Shown here: piece by piece, positions 21,230-31,621 of the stretch
How the letters are laid out: each line of letters starts with the position of its first letter
Position numbering within the stretch: the stretch's first letter is position 1
DNA from: Hoyosella rhizosphaerae
Lineage (GTDB): Bacteria; Actinomycetota; Actinomycetes; Mycobacteriales; Mycobacteriaceae
DNA length: 64,000 nucleotides
Reading direction: 5' to 3'
Assembly: GCF_014643175.1 (NCBI RefSeq)
Contig: NZ_BMJH01000001.1
Location: 1,153,926 to 1,217,925 of the forward strand
Translations under genes and position numbers: made by a program
The notes under the pieces: generated by a model
Told to the model about the DNA's origin: nothing
The model's database searches: none
The model's input: the letters and a program-made list of their open reading frames with translations, nothing else

Positions 21230-22110
21230 GTAATCTCCTCGCGCTTAAAAGTCGCTGGCAACATCAGTGGTGGCGGCGGATTTATCGGGGCTGGAAGAAT
21301 CTGACGCAAGATGGGGTCGGGAAGTCCACGGCGTTTCCACTCCGGCGGATATCCCACTGACACCTCTTCAAACCGCACCCCATCGTAGAAGGTTCGGCGT
21401 GGGATATGGAGATGCCCGTATACAGAACACACCGCGTTGTATCTGCGATGCCAATCCGCCGTCAGATCAGTTCCGCACCACAACGCAAACTCCGGGTAGC
21501 GCAGAATCTTGGTCGGCTCCCGCCGCAACGGCCAGTGGTTCACCAACACCGTTCGCGTACCTTCGGGTAGCTCGTCGAGACGATTCTTAGTGGACGCCAC
21601 CCGCGCTTGGCACCACGCATCTCGTGTCAGATACGGCTCAGAATGCAGCAGGAACTCATCAGTTGCCACAACCCCACGGTCCCGCGCCACACTAAGTGCT
21701 TCACCCCGACTAGACGTGCCCTCGGGGCGCCAGGTGTAGTCATACAACAAAAACATCAAAGCAATGGTGACGGGCCCAGCATCGTCTTCCCACACAAGAA
21801 AAGGATCCTCGGGCGTGCTCACTCCAAGTTCGCGGCAAAGCCGCACGAGGTAGTTGTATCGAGCTACACCTTTGACCTGGATCGGATCTCGAGCCGTCGT
21901 CCACAGTTCATGGTTACCTGGCACCCACAAAACTCGCGCAAATCGCCGTTTCAATTGGGCCAATGTCGCGCGAATTTCGTCACTTCGCTCGGCGACATCA
22001 CCGGCGACAATCAACCAGTCATCCGCCGACTCCGGAACAATCTTTTCCATGATGTCGGCGTTGCCGCGATGCCCCACGTGAATGTCACTGACAGCGAATA
22101 GTTTTGCCAC
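21226..22110 (-). CDS. Metallophosphoesterase (Rv2795c-type)
   Basis: 294 residues, calcineurin-like phosphoesterase: FAVSDIHVGH (D-x-H), IVAGDVAER (GD), VPGNHELW (GNHE), LVNHWPL and YGHLHIPRR supply the two-metal site. The protein is soluble with no signal peptide. GTG start with GAAGGGAAG upstream. Same neighbour relation to pptT as in mycobacteria suggests a shared role, but the substrate is unknown. Confidence 0.92.
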   Translation of the reverse strand: MAKLFAVSDIHVGHRGNADIMEKIVPESADDWLIVAGDVAERSDEIRATLAQLKRRFARVLWVPGNHELWTTARDPIQVKGVARYNYLVRLCRELGVSTPEDPFLVWEDDAGPVTIALMFLLYDYTWRPEGTSSRGEALSVARDRGVVATDEFLLHSEPYLTRDAWCQARVASTKNRLDELPEGTRTVLVNHWPLRREPTKILRYPEFALWCGTDLTADWHRRYNAVCSVYGHLHIPRRTFYDGVRFEEVSVGYPPEWKRRGLPDPILRQILPAPINPPPPLMLPATFKREEIT

Positions 22111-22159
22111 GCACTTCCCTTCTCGTGCCCTCTAGTATGCCGTGCTGCCGGTCGGGTGT

Positions 22160-23548
22160 TTACGCCACGTCGCCGTCAGATATTGATGACCGGTGAATCC
22201 TCTGCCGATCCGCGCCTACAACCGACCACCGTTGCGACCGCGTACGAAGCACAACAGTCACCGCCCGGATGAGTATGAAGGCTGCCAGCCCGGTCCAGAT
22301 ACCCGGCAAACCCCAGCCGAAAACAAGGGACGCCCAGATAAGCGGGAAGAAGCCAGTAAGCGCGGCAAACAGTGTTGCATTGCGCAGAAAAGCTGCGTCA
22401 CCACTACCGAGCAGAACGCCATCGAGGGCAAAAACAACTCCAGCGACAGGGATAAGCGCCACAAAAAACCACCAAATGGTGTTCGTTTGGGACAACACCA
22501 CATCGTCGCCGGTAAACAGCGGAGGTATCCACGACACGCTCAACGCGAAGAACGCTGCCAACCCAATCGCGAATACCGTCGACCAACGCGTTATCCGCCA
22601 CGCCAGCGTACGCGCCGCATCACGTTGCCCAGCGCCGAGTGCCGCGCCGATCAAAGCTTGCGCAGCGATGGCAAGTGAATCCAATGTCAACGCGACCAAA
22701 TTCCAAAGGTGCAGCATCAACTGATGTGCGGCCACCGCACCTGGGCCAAATCGTGCGGCCACCGCGGCAGCGGACAAAAAGCACGCCTGAAATGCCAGGC
22801 TCCGCAAAATAAGGTCGCGCCCAAGAACAACCTGGGCGCGCATAATTGTCCACTGCGGCCGCACATCCAACATTCCTCCGGCACGACGCCACTCGCCGTA
22901 GAGGGCCGCGATGAACAGCGTGGCGGCGATGGACTGCCCAATTACATTGGCGACCGCGGAACCGACCAGCCCCATCTGTGGAGCTCCGAGCCACCCGTAC
23001 ACAAGCATCGGGCACAGCACCGCAGACACACCCAGTCCGACAAGAACAAACTTCAATGGGCGCATCGTGTTGTGCACACCGCGCATCCACCCATTGCCCG
23101 CCATAGCGATCAAAATCATGGGAGCACCGAAGATCGCCACCGTGAGCCACGCCCCCGCTTCGGCTGCTAAGGCCTCGTCGCCAGTGAGGAGGCGCAAGAT
23201 CGGGCCTGCTGCAACTTGCATAAGGACAACGATTACCGCTCCGATGACTGCGGCAAGCCATGTTGCTTGAACACCCTCACGGACAGCGGCGATGCGATCA
23301 TTAGCTCCGTGATGGCGAGCAGCACGCGCAGTCGTGCCGTAGGTGATGAAAGTCAGCTGTGTCGTGACCTGGGCGAACACCAAACCGCCCACCGCTAGGC
23401 CCGCGAGCGCGAGGCCTCCAAGCCTTCCAACAATCGCGAAGTCGTACAGCAAATACAACGGTTCCGCCGCGAGCACACCAAACGCAGGCAGTGCCAGTGC
23501 AGCCACGCGGCGAGGGCTCGCTGCCACACTCGGCGACGTCTCAGGCAA
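22160..23548 (-). CDS. dinF: MATE-family multidrug/cation exporter (DinF-like)
   Basis: 462 residues with about 12 membrane segments. PAFGVLAAEPLYLLYDFAIVGRLG near the N-terminus and the internal pseudo-repeat RSLAFQACFLSAAAVAARFG are typical of the DinF branch of MATE transporters, which export organic cations by Na+ or H+ antiport. Overlaps the nrnA stop by 8 bp; the dinF-nrnA-rbfA-infB order is conserved in mycobacteria. Confidence 0.92.
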   Translation of the reverse strand: MPETSPSVAASPRRVAALALPAFGVLAAEPLYLLYDFAIVGRLGGLALAGLAVGGLVFAQVTTQLTFITYGTTARAARHHGANDRIAAVREGVQATWLAAVIGAVIVVLMQVAAGPILRLLTGDEALAAEAGAWLTVAIFGAPMILIAMAGNGWMRGVHNTMRPLKFVLVGLGVSAVLCPMLVYGWLGAPQMGLVGSAVANVIGQSIAATLFIAALYGEWRRAGGMLDVRPQWTIMRAQVVLGRDLILRSLAFQACFLSAAAVAARFGPGAVAAHQLMLHLWNLVALTLDSLAIAAQALIGAALGAGQRDAARTLAWRITRWSTVFAIGLAAFFALSVSWIPPLFTGDDVVLSQTNTIWWFFVALIPVAGVVFALDGVLLGSGDAAFLRNATLFAALTGFFPLIWASLVFGWGLPGIWTGLAAFILIRAVTVVLRTRSQRWSVVGADRQRIHRSSISDGDVA

Positions 23549-24539
23549 GTTCCCGAACCAAAGAAGCGATCAGGTCTTCGACTTCACCATCAGTTTCGAA
23601 TCCCGCAGACCGTGTATGCCCGCCACCGCCGAGTGCGGAGGCAACCTCAGCGACATCGACGGAGCTCTTGGATCTCAACGAGACGGACCACCTGTCGGGT
23701 GACAGTTCCTTGATTACAGCGGCAACTTCCGCTTCGCCTGTGCCGCGCACGATATCGACCACGGTTTCACGTTCGTCTTCAGGAATGCCACTGATGTCCG
23801 CAAGTCTGACAATGGTGTAAACCAGACCTCTGCCCTGCGCTGCGTTAGGCAGCAGTTGCGCAGTTCCGAGGACAGACGCCAGCATAGAGAGCCGCCCAAA
23901 AGGGTGGGTGTCGAGGAGCTCCCGGGTAATCGCGGGCGCATCAATACCGGTGGCCAGCAGTTCAGCGGCGAGTAGGTGCGCGGCGGGCCCACACCACCGA
24001 AATGACCCGGTATCGGTGACAAGTCCGGCGAAAAGGCAGTGCGCAATGTCCTCGGTAATCGGCTCATTAAGTGCGTGCATCACGCGCGCAATGAGCATCG
24101 TTGTTGAATCCGCCGAGGGATCAACATAGTTGATAGTTCCGTACCCGCGGTTTGAACGGTGATGATCGATCACCACCGTTTCGCGGGCGCCAGCAATACG
24201 GGAAGCAAGTACGCCGAGCCGTTCGGAACTAGCCGAGTCGACTGCGACAACAACATCGACATCGTCCGGAACATCGTCAGGTCGAACTACATCCCGAGCA
24301 CCGGGCAGCGTCACAAACGCTGAAGGAATCTCACTCGGCTCGGCGAACGACACCCACACCGGCACCCCCCACCGCTTCAGCATGATCGCCACAGCAAGGC
24401 CACTGCCGAGAGTGTCTGCGTCCGGGAACACGTGACACGCGACTAGCGCACTCCGCGCACCGCGCAGAGTTTCAGCTACAGCTTCTACACCCGTGCGCAC
24501 GTGCTGGGACTGCGGTGTTGCTGCTTCCTGCGACGCCAC
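23541..24539 (-). CDS. nrnA: DHH/DHHA1 oligoribonuclease / pAp phosphatase
   Basis: 332 residues. DHH phosphoesterase motifs: CHVFPDADTLGSGLA, VVVAVDSAS, VVIDHHRSNRGYG and DTGSFRWCG; C-terminal DHHA1 domain with GGGGHTRSAG. NrnA proteins degrade nanoRNAs (and c-di-AMP products in mycobacteria) and 3'-phosphoadenosine 5'-phosphate. The gene follows rbfA after 6 bp; start GTG 24539. Confidence 0.93.
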   Translation of the reverse strand: MASQEAATPQSQHVRTGVEAVAETLRGARSALVACHVFPDADTLGSGLAVAIMLKRWGVPVWVSFAEPSEIPSAFVTLPGARDVVRPDDVPDDVDVVVAVDSASSERLGVLASRIAGARETVVIDHHRSNRGYGTINYVDPSADSTTMLIARVMHALNEPITEDIAHCLFAGLVTDTGSFRWCGPAAHLLAAELLATGIDAPAITRELLDTHPFGRLSMLASVLGTAQLLPNAAQGRGLVYTIVRLADISGIPEDERETVVDIVRGTGEAEVAAVIKELSPDRWSVSLRSKSSVDVAEVASALGGGGHTRSAGFETDGEVEDLIASLVRELA

Positions 24540-24545
24540 CGTAAG

Positions 24546-25037
24546 TTACCTCGTCTCTGCCGACACTTCATCACCGTCGTCAGGGTCAACAGAGTCATCT
24601 TCACTGTCACCTGGTTGGCGGTAGGGATCCGGGTCCCCTGCATACGTGGCATTCTCGCGCACTTTCGCGACCTCAGCATCTGCGGCGCGCGCCTTTGCAA
24701 GTAACTCTTCCATGTGTCGGGCCGCTTCCGGCACGGAATCCAGCGAGAACGCCAGCGTTGGAGTGAACCGCACCCCGGTCCCCGCACCTACACGCGTGCG
24801 AAGTTGTCCCTTTGCCTTCTCCAGCGCCAAACCGGCACCTTCGATGTCAGGGGCGGTGTTGAGGTCCTTACCTCTGACGGTGTAGTACACGGTGGCATCG
24901 CGAAGGTCATTGGTGATGCGTGCGTCGGTGACGGTGACAAACTCGAGCCTAGGGTCTTTGATTTCAAGTTCGATAGCAGTCGCGACGATCGTCATAATTC
25001 GTTTGGCTAGTCGGCGCGCGCGTGGTGAGTCAGCCAT
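24546..25037 (-). CDS. rbfA: 30S ribosome-binding factor A
   Basis: 163 residues. KH-like fold protein needed for late 16S rRNA 5' end maturation. [23 protein letters not shown] and [16 protein letters not shown], then the [19 protein letters not shown] segment are diagnostic. The C-terminal 45 residues are acidic and disordered, longer than the minimal family. AAGGAAG precedes the ATG. Confidence 0.95.
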   Translation of the reverse strand: MADSPRARRLAKRIMTIVATAIELEIKDPRLEFVTVTDARITNDLRDATVYYTVRGKDLNTAPDIEGAGLALEKAKGQLRTRVGAGTGVRFTPTLAFSLDSVPEAARHMEELLAKARAADAEVAKVRENATYAGDPDPYRQPGDSEDDSVDPDDGDEVSAETR

Positions 25038-25083
25038 TATTCTTCCTTTTTTCGTGGGTAATGGTCAGGAGTGTCGAGGGCTG

Positions 25084-25374
25084 TCAGTCTTCAGGTCCGA
25101 GGATGCGACGCCGAACCGATAGTAGTTCGAGTTCGGGGCGTCCGGCGACGTGCCGCTCACAAGTGTTGAGGACTTCGTGAACGTGGCCGACGTCGCGGCT
25201 CACTGCGCTGATACCGATGAGTGCGCGGCGCAGCCTGTCGGGTTCTCCGACTTCGCTGACCGCAACTCCGTACTTCTTAAGTTCGGCGAGGATGGGTTTG
25301 ATGTGTGACCTCTTCTGTTTCAGCGATCGCACATCGTCGAAGAGCACATCAATTTCGAGAGCGCCCACATACAT
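25084..25374 (-). CDS. ylxP: YlxP-like DUF503 protein
   Basis: 96 residues from ATG 25374 (MYVGALEIDVLFDD); an in-frame extension to 25398 overlaps the hairpin at 25401 and is not needed. DUF503 pattern: SLKQKRSHIKPILAELKKYGVAVSEVG, then LIGISAVSRDVGHVHEVLNTC. A small conserved partner of the infB-rbfA cluster, proposed to help ribosome assembly; mechanism unknown. Confidence 0.9.
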   Translation of the reverse strand: MYVGALEIDVLFDDVRSLKQKRSHIKPILAELKKYGVAVSEVGEPDRLRRALIGISAVSRDVGHVHEVLNTCERHVAGRPELELLSVRRRILGPED

Positions 25375-25400
25375 ATTTCTCACCTTATAGTCGTGCACGA

Positions 25401-25430
25401 AAGGGGCATCGCCGCGTGGCGATGCCCCTT
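25401..25430 (-). terminator. 13-bp stem hairpin between infB and ylxP
   Basis: AAGGGGCATCGCC (25401-25413) and GGCGATGCCCCTT (25418-25430) form a perfect 13-bp stem with a 4-base loop, 31 nt past the infB stop and 27 nt before the ylxP start. On the minus transcript it is followed by TTCGTG, a poor U-run. It may terminate part of the infB transcript or protect an RNA end, while ylxP-rbfA-nrnA continue or use their own promoter (TATAAG on the minus strand just before the ylxP start). Confidence 0.7.
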
Positions 25431-25460
25431 CCAGTCGCGTTTAGCGTCTTGCAGAGCGCG

Positions 25461-28400
25461 TCACTCGCGTGGTTTTTCTCGCATCTCGTAGCACTCGATG
25501 ATGTCGCCGACACGGATGTCGTTGAACGTCAGCGTGAGACCGCATTCGAAACCTTCGCGAACCTCGGTTGCATCATCCTTTTCGCGCCGCAGCGACGAAA
25601 CTGTGGTCTGTTCGACAAGGACAACATTGTCACGGATAACGCGTGCTTTGGCGTTACGCCGCACAATTCCGGACTGGACCATACAACCTGCGATGAGACC
25701 GACCTTGGACGATTTGAAGATCGCACGGATTTCTGTGCGTCCCAACTCGACCTCTTCGTAGATCGGCTTGAGCATGCCCTTAAGCGCCTGCTCGATTTCG
25801 TCGATCGCTTTGTAGATCACCGAGTAGTAGCGAACCTCGACGCCTTCACGGTTCGCCAACTCTGTGGCTTTACCTTCGGCGCGAACATTGAATCCAATGA
25901 TGATTGCATTGGATGCTGATGCGAGGTTGACGTTAGTTTCGGTGACTCCACCGACACCGCGATCGATAATTCGAAGCTCTACTTCTTCACCAACGTCGAT
26001 CCCCAGGAGTGCTTCTTCCAGTGCCTCGACGGTACCGGAGTTGTCACCCTTGATGATCAGGTTGAGTTGATGAGTTTCCTTGAGCACCGAATCCAGATCT
26101 TCAAGGCTGATCCGTTTACGGGTCTTGGCGGCCAGTGCATTTCGCTTGCGTGCATTTCGCCGGTCGGCGATCTGACGTGCGATTCGGTCCTCATCCACCA
26201 CGAGGAGGCTGTCGCCTGCTCCTGGGACGGATGTGAAACCAACAACCTGCACTGGGCGTGACGGTGTTGCTTCGTGAACGTCTTTGCCGTTCTCGTCAAG
26301 CATCCGTCGAACGCGACCGTAGGCGTCACCAGCGACAATGGAATCACCGACGCGGAGGGTTCCGCGTTGGATGAGCACTGTCGCGACGGGTCCGCGACCG
26401 CGGTCGAGGTGTGCCTCAATTGCCACACCTTGTGCGTCTTGGTCAGGGTTGGCCCGCAAGTCAAGCGTGGCGTCTGCGGTGAGCAGAACAGCCTCAAGCA
26501 GGGCATCAACATTGAGGTTTTGCTTGGCGGAGATGTCGACGAACATGGTTTCGCCACCATATTCTTCGGCCACAAGGTTGTATTCGGTAAGTTGCTGCCG
26601 AACCTTCGCCGGGTTGGCGCCTTCAACATCAATCTTGTTCACTGCCACAACAATCGGCACATCTGCCGCTTGTGCGTGGTTCAGCGCTTCAATTGTCTGA
26701 GGCATGACGCCGTCGTCAGCGGCCACCACAAGGATGGCAACGTCGGTGGCCTTCGCACCACGGGCACGCATAGCGGTGAACGCTTCGTGGCCTGGTGTGT
26801 CGATGAAGGTGATGAGGCGCTCGTTGCCTTCAAGTTCGGTAAGAACCTGGTAGGCACCGATGTGCTGCGTGATTCCGCCAGCTTCGCCTTCGCGCACATT
26901 CGCTTTACGAATTGTGTCGAGAAGTCGAGTCTTACCGTGGTCCACGTGACCCATGACAGTAACCACTGGTGGCCGCTGTTCGAGGTCTTCATCGACGCCT
27001 TCGTCTTCACCGAAGGTGAGGTCGAAACGCTCGAGTAGCTCACGGTCTTCGTCTTCAGGGCTGACGACGAGAACGTTGTAGTTCATTTCGCTGCCGAGAA
27101 GCTCAAGAATTTCGTCGCTTACCGACTGCGTTGCAGTCACCATTTCACCGAGGTGGAACAGTGCCTGTACTAGCGCAGCTGGGTTGGCATCGATCTTCTC
27201 CGCGAAGTCCGCCAATGAGGCACCACGTGCGAGACGAACAGTCTCGCCGCTGCCTCGTGGCAACCGTACGCCGCCGACGCTTGGAGCCTGCATTGAGTCG
27301 TATTCCTGGCGCTTCTGGCGCTTTGACTTACGACCCCTGCGTGGGGCGCCACCTGGGCGACCAAACGCACCTGCTGCTCCACCACGGCCGCGACCGCCGC
27401 CACCTGGGCGTCCACGGAAACCTCCTGGTGCACCTCCTGGTGCGCCTGGTGCTCCACCTGGACCACCGGAGCCGCCTGGACCACCTGGACCACCGGAGCC
27501 ACCGCCGGGACGGAACCCTCCGCGGCTACCACCTGGACCACCGGGACCGCCTGGTCCACCGGGACCGCCGCCTGGGCGACCTGGGCGACCTGCTCCACCA
27601 CCGGGCGCTGGCCGTGCTGATCGCGACGGCATCTGGCCTGGAGTTGGGCGTGGCGGCATGCCACTTGCGCTTGGGCGCGACGGCATCTGGCCTGGAGTAG
27701 GCCTTGGTCCGCCTGGACCCCCGGCTGGGCGTCCTGCGCCACCGGCTTGTGGTCGTCCACCGGGTCCACTGCCTGGGCGTGTGCTTGGCCGTGGCGGCAT
27801 CTGACCTGGAGTTGGCCGAGGACCACCTTGACCAGGTGCCGGGCGAGCACCTTGTCCTGGTGCTGGGCGCCCACCACCTGGGCGTGGCGCTGGTGCGCGA
27901 CCACCCGCGGCGGGGGGTGCCGTACGTGGAGCTGGAGGCTCTGTAGGAGCACTGAATGGGTTGTTACCCACCCGTGGTGACCGTTGACCAGGCTTCGGAC
28001 CAGCTGGACGCTGGGCTGGTGCCTCCGCACTTGCTGGCGCAGGTGCTTCGTCACTTGCAGCTGCGCGCTTAGGTTGTCCTGGCTTAGGGCCGGCAGCTTT
28101 CGCTGAACCCGGCTTGGCCGCACCAGCAGCTTCGGGAGCAGCGGTTGTCTGCGCCGAAGTTTGGTCGCCAGTTTGGGCATCGCGCGCTGTCGAGCGTGGT
28201 TTCGCCGGTGATGGCTTCTTCGCTACTGGGGCAGGTGAAGGTGTTGCACTACCCGGTTGTGGCGAAGCCGCTTTTGCCTTTGGACCTGGCTTTGACGTCG
28301 TGTCCGACGCAGCGGGCTCGGCACTTGCTGGGCTCTTCTTTGCGGGCCCTGGAGTTGGACCTGGTTTAGGACCTGGACGGCCTGCAGAAGCAGTTCCTGG

Positions 28401-28703
28401 CGTCGCAGGTTTCGCCGCAGCCGTTGAAGGCGCGGAAGGCTTATTTCCGGACGCTGAAGCGGGTGCCGCTGAGGCTTTCCCTGCTTCGCTGCCGGAACGG
28501 CCTGTGGCTGGCTCTGCTGAAGCGCCTTGCGATGCAAACTGCTCACGCATACGACGCGCAACAGGCGCTTCCACTGTCGACGACGCCGATTTGACGAATT
28601 CGCCTTGTTCTTTGAGTTTGGCCAAAAGCTCTTTGCTTGTGACCGTCTGTCCTGAAGTGCTGAGCTCTTTTGCAAGCTCGTGCACGCGGATCTTGCCTGG
28701 CAC
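25461..28703 (-). CDS. infB: Translation initiation factor IF-2
   Basis: 1080 residues from GTG 28703 (GAGGAG six bases upstream; an in-frame GTG at 28715 lacks support). N-terminal [15 protein letters not shown] module, then a very long low-complexity linker (about residues 60-470): Ala/Pro/Lys-rich first, then Gly/Pro/Arg-rich stretches. The IF2 core follows: GTPase with GHVDHGKT near 583, [12 protein letters not shown], then domains II-IV ([19 protein letters not shown]...). Binds GTP and fMet-tRNA on the 30S subunit. The linker is long even for actinobacteria. Confidence 0.97.
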   Translation of the reverse strand: MPGKIRVHELAKELSTSGQTVTSKELLAKLKEQGEFVKSASSTVEAPVARRMREQFASQGASAEPATGRSGSEAGKASAAPASASGNKPSAPSTAAAKPATPGTASAGRPGPKPGPTPGPAKKSPASAEPAASDTTSKPGPKAKAASPQPGSATPSPAPVAKKPSPAKPRSTARDAQTGDQTSAQTTAAPEAAGAAKPGSAKAAGPKPGQPKRAAASDEAPAPASAEAPAQRPAGPKPGQRSPRVGNNPFSAPTEPPAPRTAPPAAGGRAPAPRPGGGRPAPGQGARPAPGQGGPRPTPGQMPPRPSTRPGSGPGGRPQAGGAGRPAGGPGGPRPTPGQMPSRPSASGMPPRPTPGQMPSRSARPAPGGGAGRPGRPGGGPGGPGGPGGPGGSRGGFRPGGGSGGPGGPGGSGGPGGAPGAPGGAPGGFRGRPGGGGRGRGGAAGAFGRPGGAPRRGRKSKRQKRQEYDSMQAPSVGGVRLPRGSGETVRLARGASLADFAEKIDANPAALVQALFHLGEMVTATQSVSDEILELLGSEMNYNVLVVSPEDEDRELLERFDLTFGEDEGVDEDLEQRPPVVTVMGHVDHGKTRLLDTIRKANVREGEAGGITQHIGAYQVLTELEGNERLITFIDTPGHEAFTAMRARGAKATDVAILVVAADDGVMPQTIEALNHAQAADVPIVVAVNKIDVEGANPAKVRQQLTEYNLVAEEYGGETMFVDISAKQNLNVDALLEAVLLTADATLDLRANPDQDAQGVAIEAHLDRGRGPVATVLIQRGTLRVGDSIVAGDAYGRVRRMLDENGKDVHEATPSRPVQVVGFTSVPGAGDSLLVVDEDRIARQIADRRNARKRNALAAKTRKRISLEDLDSVLKETHQLNLIIKGDNSGTVEALEEALLGIDVGEEVELRIIDRGVGGVTETNVNLASASNAIIIGFNVRAEGKATELANREGVEVRYYSVIYKAIDEIEQALKGMLKPIYEEVELGRTEIRAIFKSSKVGLIAGCMVQSGIVRRNAKARVIRDNVVLVEQTTVSSLRREKDDATEVREGFECGLTLTFNDIRVGDIIECYEMREKPRE

Positions 28704-28840
28704 TACTCTCCTCACTAGTGAGGTCGAGCGGCGTCAGTCAGGCCCGCACGACCTCGGGTTATCGCAGATGGTTACTCATCGCGGAAACTTCATTGCTTGC
28801 TCATGTGTGCTCGTGCCTACCCTTCTCGCAGGTCGCGCTG

Positions 28841-29224
28841 TCATAGTCCATCCTGCACGAAACCGTCGTTTCTGTGCGCATCCGTTGCCGAATCCGCACT
28901 CACCATTTCGGGTGTTTGACTGTCCCGCACAACAATACTGGCGAGTTCCGCAGCATCAAGTTCCCCTGACACTCGCAACGCCCGGCCGAACGCTTTACGC
29001 TTCACTGCTTTGTCAAAACAGTCCTGGCTAAAGTGCAACCATGCACCTCGGCCCGGAAGTCTACGACGCAGATCGGGGACTAGACGGAAACGGTGGGTAC
29101 CGCTCCTCTGTGCCACGACCCTCAGCAGATCAGCAGCTAACGTACGGCGCCGACATCCAACGCAGGTTCGCACCGGCGCTGCCGCCGGACGATTCTGCGT
29201 TGCTGAAATCGAACAGTAAATCAC
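28841..29224 (-). CDS. ylxR: YlxR (DUF448) family protein
   Basis: 127 residues; conserved core PVRTCVGCRRR (residues 17-27) and RLPGRGAWLHFSQDCFDKAVKRKAFGRAL, the DUF448/YlxR RNA-binding fold between nusA and infB. Residues 95-127 are a non-conserved acidic tail. GTG start at 29224 with GGGTGG upstream; the first 14 residues are not conserved. The family has been linked to RNase P and to RNA metabolism. Confidence 0.92.
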   Translation of the reverse strand: MIYCSISATQNRPAAAPVRTCVGCRRRTLAADLLRVVAQRSGTHRFRLVPDLRRRLPGRGAWLHFSQDCFDKAVKRKAFGRALRVSGELDAAELASIVVRDSQTPEMVSADSATDAHRNDGFVQDGL

Positions 29225-29360
29225 GTTGAACCACCCATGAGTGTAGCGCGATACTGGCTAATCGCTAAATGCGGATACTTTTCCATACCGCACCACCACA
29301 TGGCAGTGCCCAATCGACCGCACCACATCAGACCCGCCAAAACCGACCCGGCGGACATAG

Positions 29361-30362
29361 TTAGCGTTCGCTGTCGTCTCCCGCATCGCTGCGGATGTCG
29401 ATCCGCCAGCCTGTGAGACGTGCCGCGAGCCGTGCATTCTGCCCTTCCTTGCCAATGGCAAGGGACAGCTGGAAGTCTGGTACAACCACTCGCGCCGCAC
29501 GCGTCGCAAGATCAACAACCGTGACTGATATCACTCGCGACGGCGACAGCGCATTCGCCACAAACTTCGCCGGATCCTCGTCATAGTCGATGATGTCAAT
29601 CTTCTCACCAGCCAATTCGCTCATCACATTGCGCACACGCTGTCCCATCGGACCGATACACGCGCCCTTGGCGTTCAAGCCTGCAATATGCGAACGCACC
29701 GCAATCTTCGATCGGTGCCCAGCCTCGCGCGCAACCGCAACAATCTCCACGGTCCCGTCAGCAATTTCAGGAACTTCGAGCGCAAAAAGCTTACGAACCA
29801 AGTTTGGGTGAGTTCGTGACAAGTTAATTTGTGTGCCTCGGGGGTTCCGTGCCACACCAACGACATAGCACTTCAACCGATCGCCATGCTCGTAGGTTTC
29901 GCCAGGTACCTGCTCAGCCGCCGGAATCACACCTTCGGTTTTGCTCACCTCGCTACCAATGCGCACCACAACCATTCCGCGAGCATTGGCCCGCGAATCG
30001 CGTTGCACTACTCCGCCGACGATCTCCCCCTCGTGGGCAACTACCTCGCCATATGCACGGTCATTCTCAGCGTCGCGCAGGCGCTGAAGGATCACCTGAC
30101 GAGCTGTCGTTGCAGCGATCCGCCCAAATCCCGCTGGAGTGTCATCCCACTCAGCAACAAGATTGCCCTCCGCGTCGTACTCACATGCCAGCACAGACAC
30201 TGTGCCAGACTTGCGGTCGATATCGATCCGAGCTTGCGGCTGGTGCCCGTCAGTGTGGCGGTACGCCGTCAACAAGGCACTTTGAATTGCCTCAATGATC
30301 ATGTCCACTGGGACGCCCTTGTCGTCCTCAATGGCTCGCAACGCGGATATATCGATGTTCAC
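29361..30362 (-). CDS. nusA: Transcription termination/antitermination factor NusA
   Basis: 333 residues, the short actinobacterial type without the C-terminal acidic repeats. N-terminal RNA-polymerase-binding domain ([17 protein letters not shown]), S1 domain ([21 protein letters not shown]), and two KH domains ([37 protein letters not shown]). GTG start 30362 with GGAG upstream. 11 bp after rimP. Confidence 0.96.
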   Translation of the reverse strand: MNIDISALRAIEDDKGVPVDMIIEAIQSALLTAYRHTDGHQPQARIDIDRKSGTVSVLACEYDAEGNLVAEWDDTPAGFGRIAATTARQVILQRLRDAENDRAYGEVVAHEGEIVGGVVQRDSRANARGMVVVRIGSEVSKTEGVIPAAEQVPGETYEHGDRLKCYVVGVARNPRGTQINLSRTHPNLVRKLFALEVPEIADGTVEIVAVAREAGHRSKIAVRSHIAGLNAKGACIGPMGQRVRNVMSELAGEKIDIIDYDEDPAKFVANALSPSRVISVTVVDLATRAARVVVPDFQLSLAIGKEGQNARLAARLTGWRIDIRSDAGDDSER

Positions 30363-30373
30363 TTGTCGAACTC

Positions 30374-30919
30374 CTACTTGTTGTCACTATCGTGTCGATC
30401 GTCTGTCGTGCCCATAGCGAGCGCAACTTCACGCGGGTCCGGGGAAGAGAACTCAACCTGGACCACCGCATTTTTCACTTCAGCAAGGTCAAGGACGTGA
30501 GCGGTTGGACCGTCAGCCCCAACCACAATGAGTTGAACACCAGTTGGCGCTTCTGCATCACCAACGAGCGCCCCCACTCTCGCTTCAATTGTTCGACCAC
30601 CAGCGCGTACTGCCACCTTGCGCCCGCGAGCGCGCCGCCAATGGCGCGGCATTGTCAGCGGACGATCTACTCCAGGAGAGGTAACTTCGAGGACGTATGG
30701 CATCTCGCCAAAGACGTTCAAAGCATCAAGTTCCTCGGACACCTCACGGCTGAGTTGAGCAAGGATGTCAAGGCTTGGTGCAGTGTCAGCGTCAACGACA
30801 ACAGCCACCGAACTACGCTGCCCATCTGGCGACACGCGCACTTCCTCCAAGTCGAATCCGTGTCGTTGGGCCATTGGCGACACGATTCCGGCCAGGTCTT
30901 CCTGGGACGGCACTGGCAT
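30374..30919 (-). CDS. rimP: Ribosome maturation factor RimP
   Basis: 181 residues. N-terminal alpha/beta domain ([26 protein letters not shown]), the conserved [21 protein letters not shown] in the middle, and an SH3-like C-terminal domain. Needed for 30S assembly (S12 incorporation). First gene of the rimP-nusA-ylxR-infB run. Divergent from the ferritin-like pair. Confidence 0.95.
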   Translation of the reverse strand: MPVPSQEDLAGIVSPMAQRHGFDLEEVRVSPDGQRSSVAVVVDADTAPSLDILAQLSREVSEELDALNVFGEMPYVLEVTSPGVDRPLTMPRHWRRARGRKVAVRAGGRTIEARVGALVGDAEAPTGVQLIVVGADGPTAHVLDLAEVKNAVVQVEFSSPDPREVALAMGTTDDRHDSDNK

Positions 30920-31021
30920 GAAGGCACCCTTCGTTCAATTAGTGGCAGCACTGCTCTGGTAGGCGCTACCGCGTCTACGTGAGGCTCTAGCTTAGCGTGC
31001 AAAAGGTGGCAGGATAGGACC

Positions 31022-31621
31022 GTGCACTCCCGCGAACCCTCAACTCCGTCCACACCGCGACGTTTTCGGTGGGCATCTAGCAACTCGCTGACCCGCCGGA
31101 AGCTCTTGACGATCGGATCAATCGGCACACTTGGGGTTGTATTCGCCACCACCCAAACCGGGTGTGCAGTGTCAGAACGGGTGATCCCTCGCCTTACGGC
31201 ACCGGAGCCGCCAGCACCAGAAGAAGATGAACTCAACGATCACCTAGCGTCCGCATTGAGAAGCGCAGCGTTGGCGCAAGCTGCGATCACCATGTCGCCG
31301 GACCAGGCGAACGTGCTTGGGTACGTGCGTGATCAGCGACTTGAACACGCAACCTATCTACGCCGTGAAATTGTCCGCGCACGCGGTCGCCGCGTTACTG
31401 ATCCCCCAATGACGACCGATGACGGGATTGCGCCGACGGACGATGCGGTCGCTGAGTACGCGCCATCGTCGCCACCGTCACTCCAAGAGGTTCGTACGCA
31501 GTTGCGGGAGTCTGCGGAGATGGCAGAGACCTACGCAGTCCAAGCCTCCGGATACCGCGCTGGGCTTTTGGCCTCTATTTGTGCTTCGTGTCATAGTCAC
31601 CGCGTGGTGTTGGAAAGGTGA
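31022..31621 (+). CDS. Twin-arginine-type exported protein, ferritin-like helical (Rv2843-like)
   Basis: 199 residues from GTG 31022 (AGGATAGGACC upstream). The N-terminus has LTRRKLLTIGSIGTLGVVFA followed by TTQTGC: a twin-arginine signal and a poor lipobox (Cys at about 48), so Tat export and possible lipid anchoring are inferred. The rest is helical, with ALRSAALAQAAIT and a repeated E-H (QRLEHATYLRREIVRA). A gene pair of this kind (Rv2843-Rv2844) sits between rimP and proS in mycobacteria. Function unknown. GTGA overlap with the next gene. Confidence 0.72.
   Translation: MHSREPSTPSTPRRFRWASSNSLTRRKLLTIGSIGTLGVVFATTQTGCAVSERVIPRLTAPEPPAPEEDELNDHLASALRSAALAQAAITMSPDQANVLGYVRDQRLEHATYLRREIVRARGRRVTDPPMTTDDGIAPTDDAVAEYAPSSPPSLQEVRTQLRESAEMAETYAVQASGYRAGLLASICASCHSHRVVLER

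Noticed and set aside
22620-23261. 213-codon minus frame inside the MATE gene
   Set aside because: Cys/Arg-rich out-of-frame translation of a membrane protein gene; no homology-like pattern.
27131-28180. Long open frames on both strands opposite the infB linker (for example 27184-27804 plus and 27170-28180 minus)
   Set aside because: They are antisense or other-frame shadows of the low-complexity, GC-skewed infB linker; composition is Pro/Arg/Gly only and no start site is plausible.
28114-29031. 305-codon plus-strand frame over infB 5' end and ylxR
   Set aside because: It covers the antisense of two well-supported genes, has no ribosome site and shows a codon pattern expected of a shadow.
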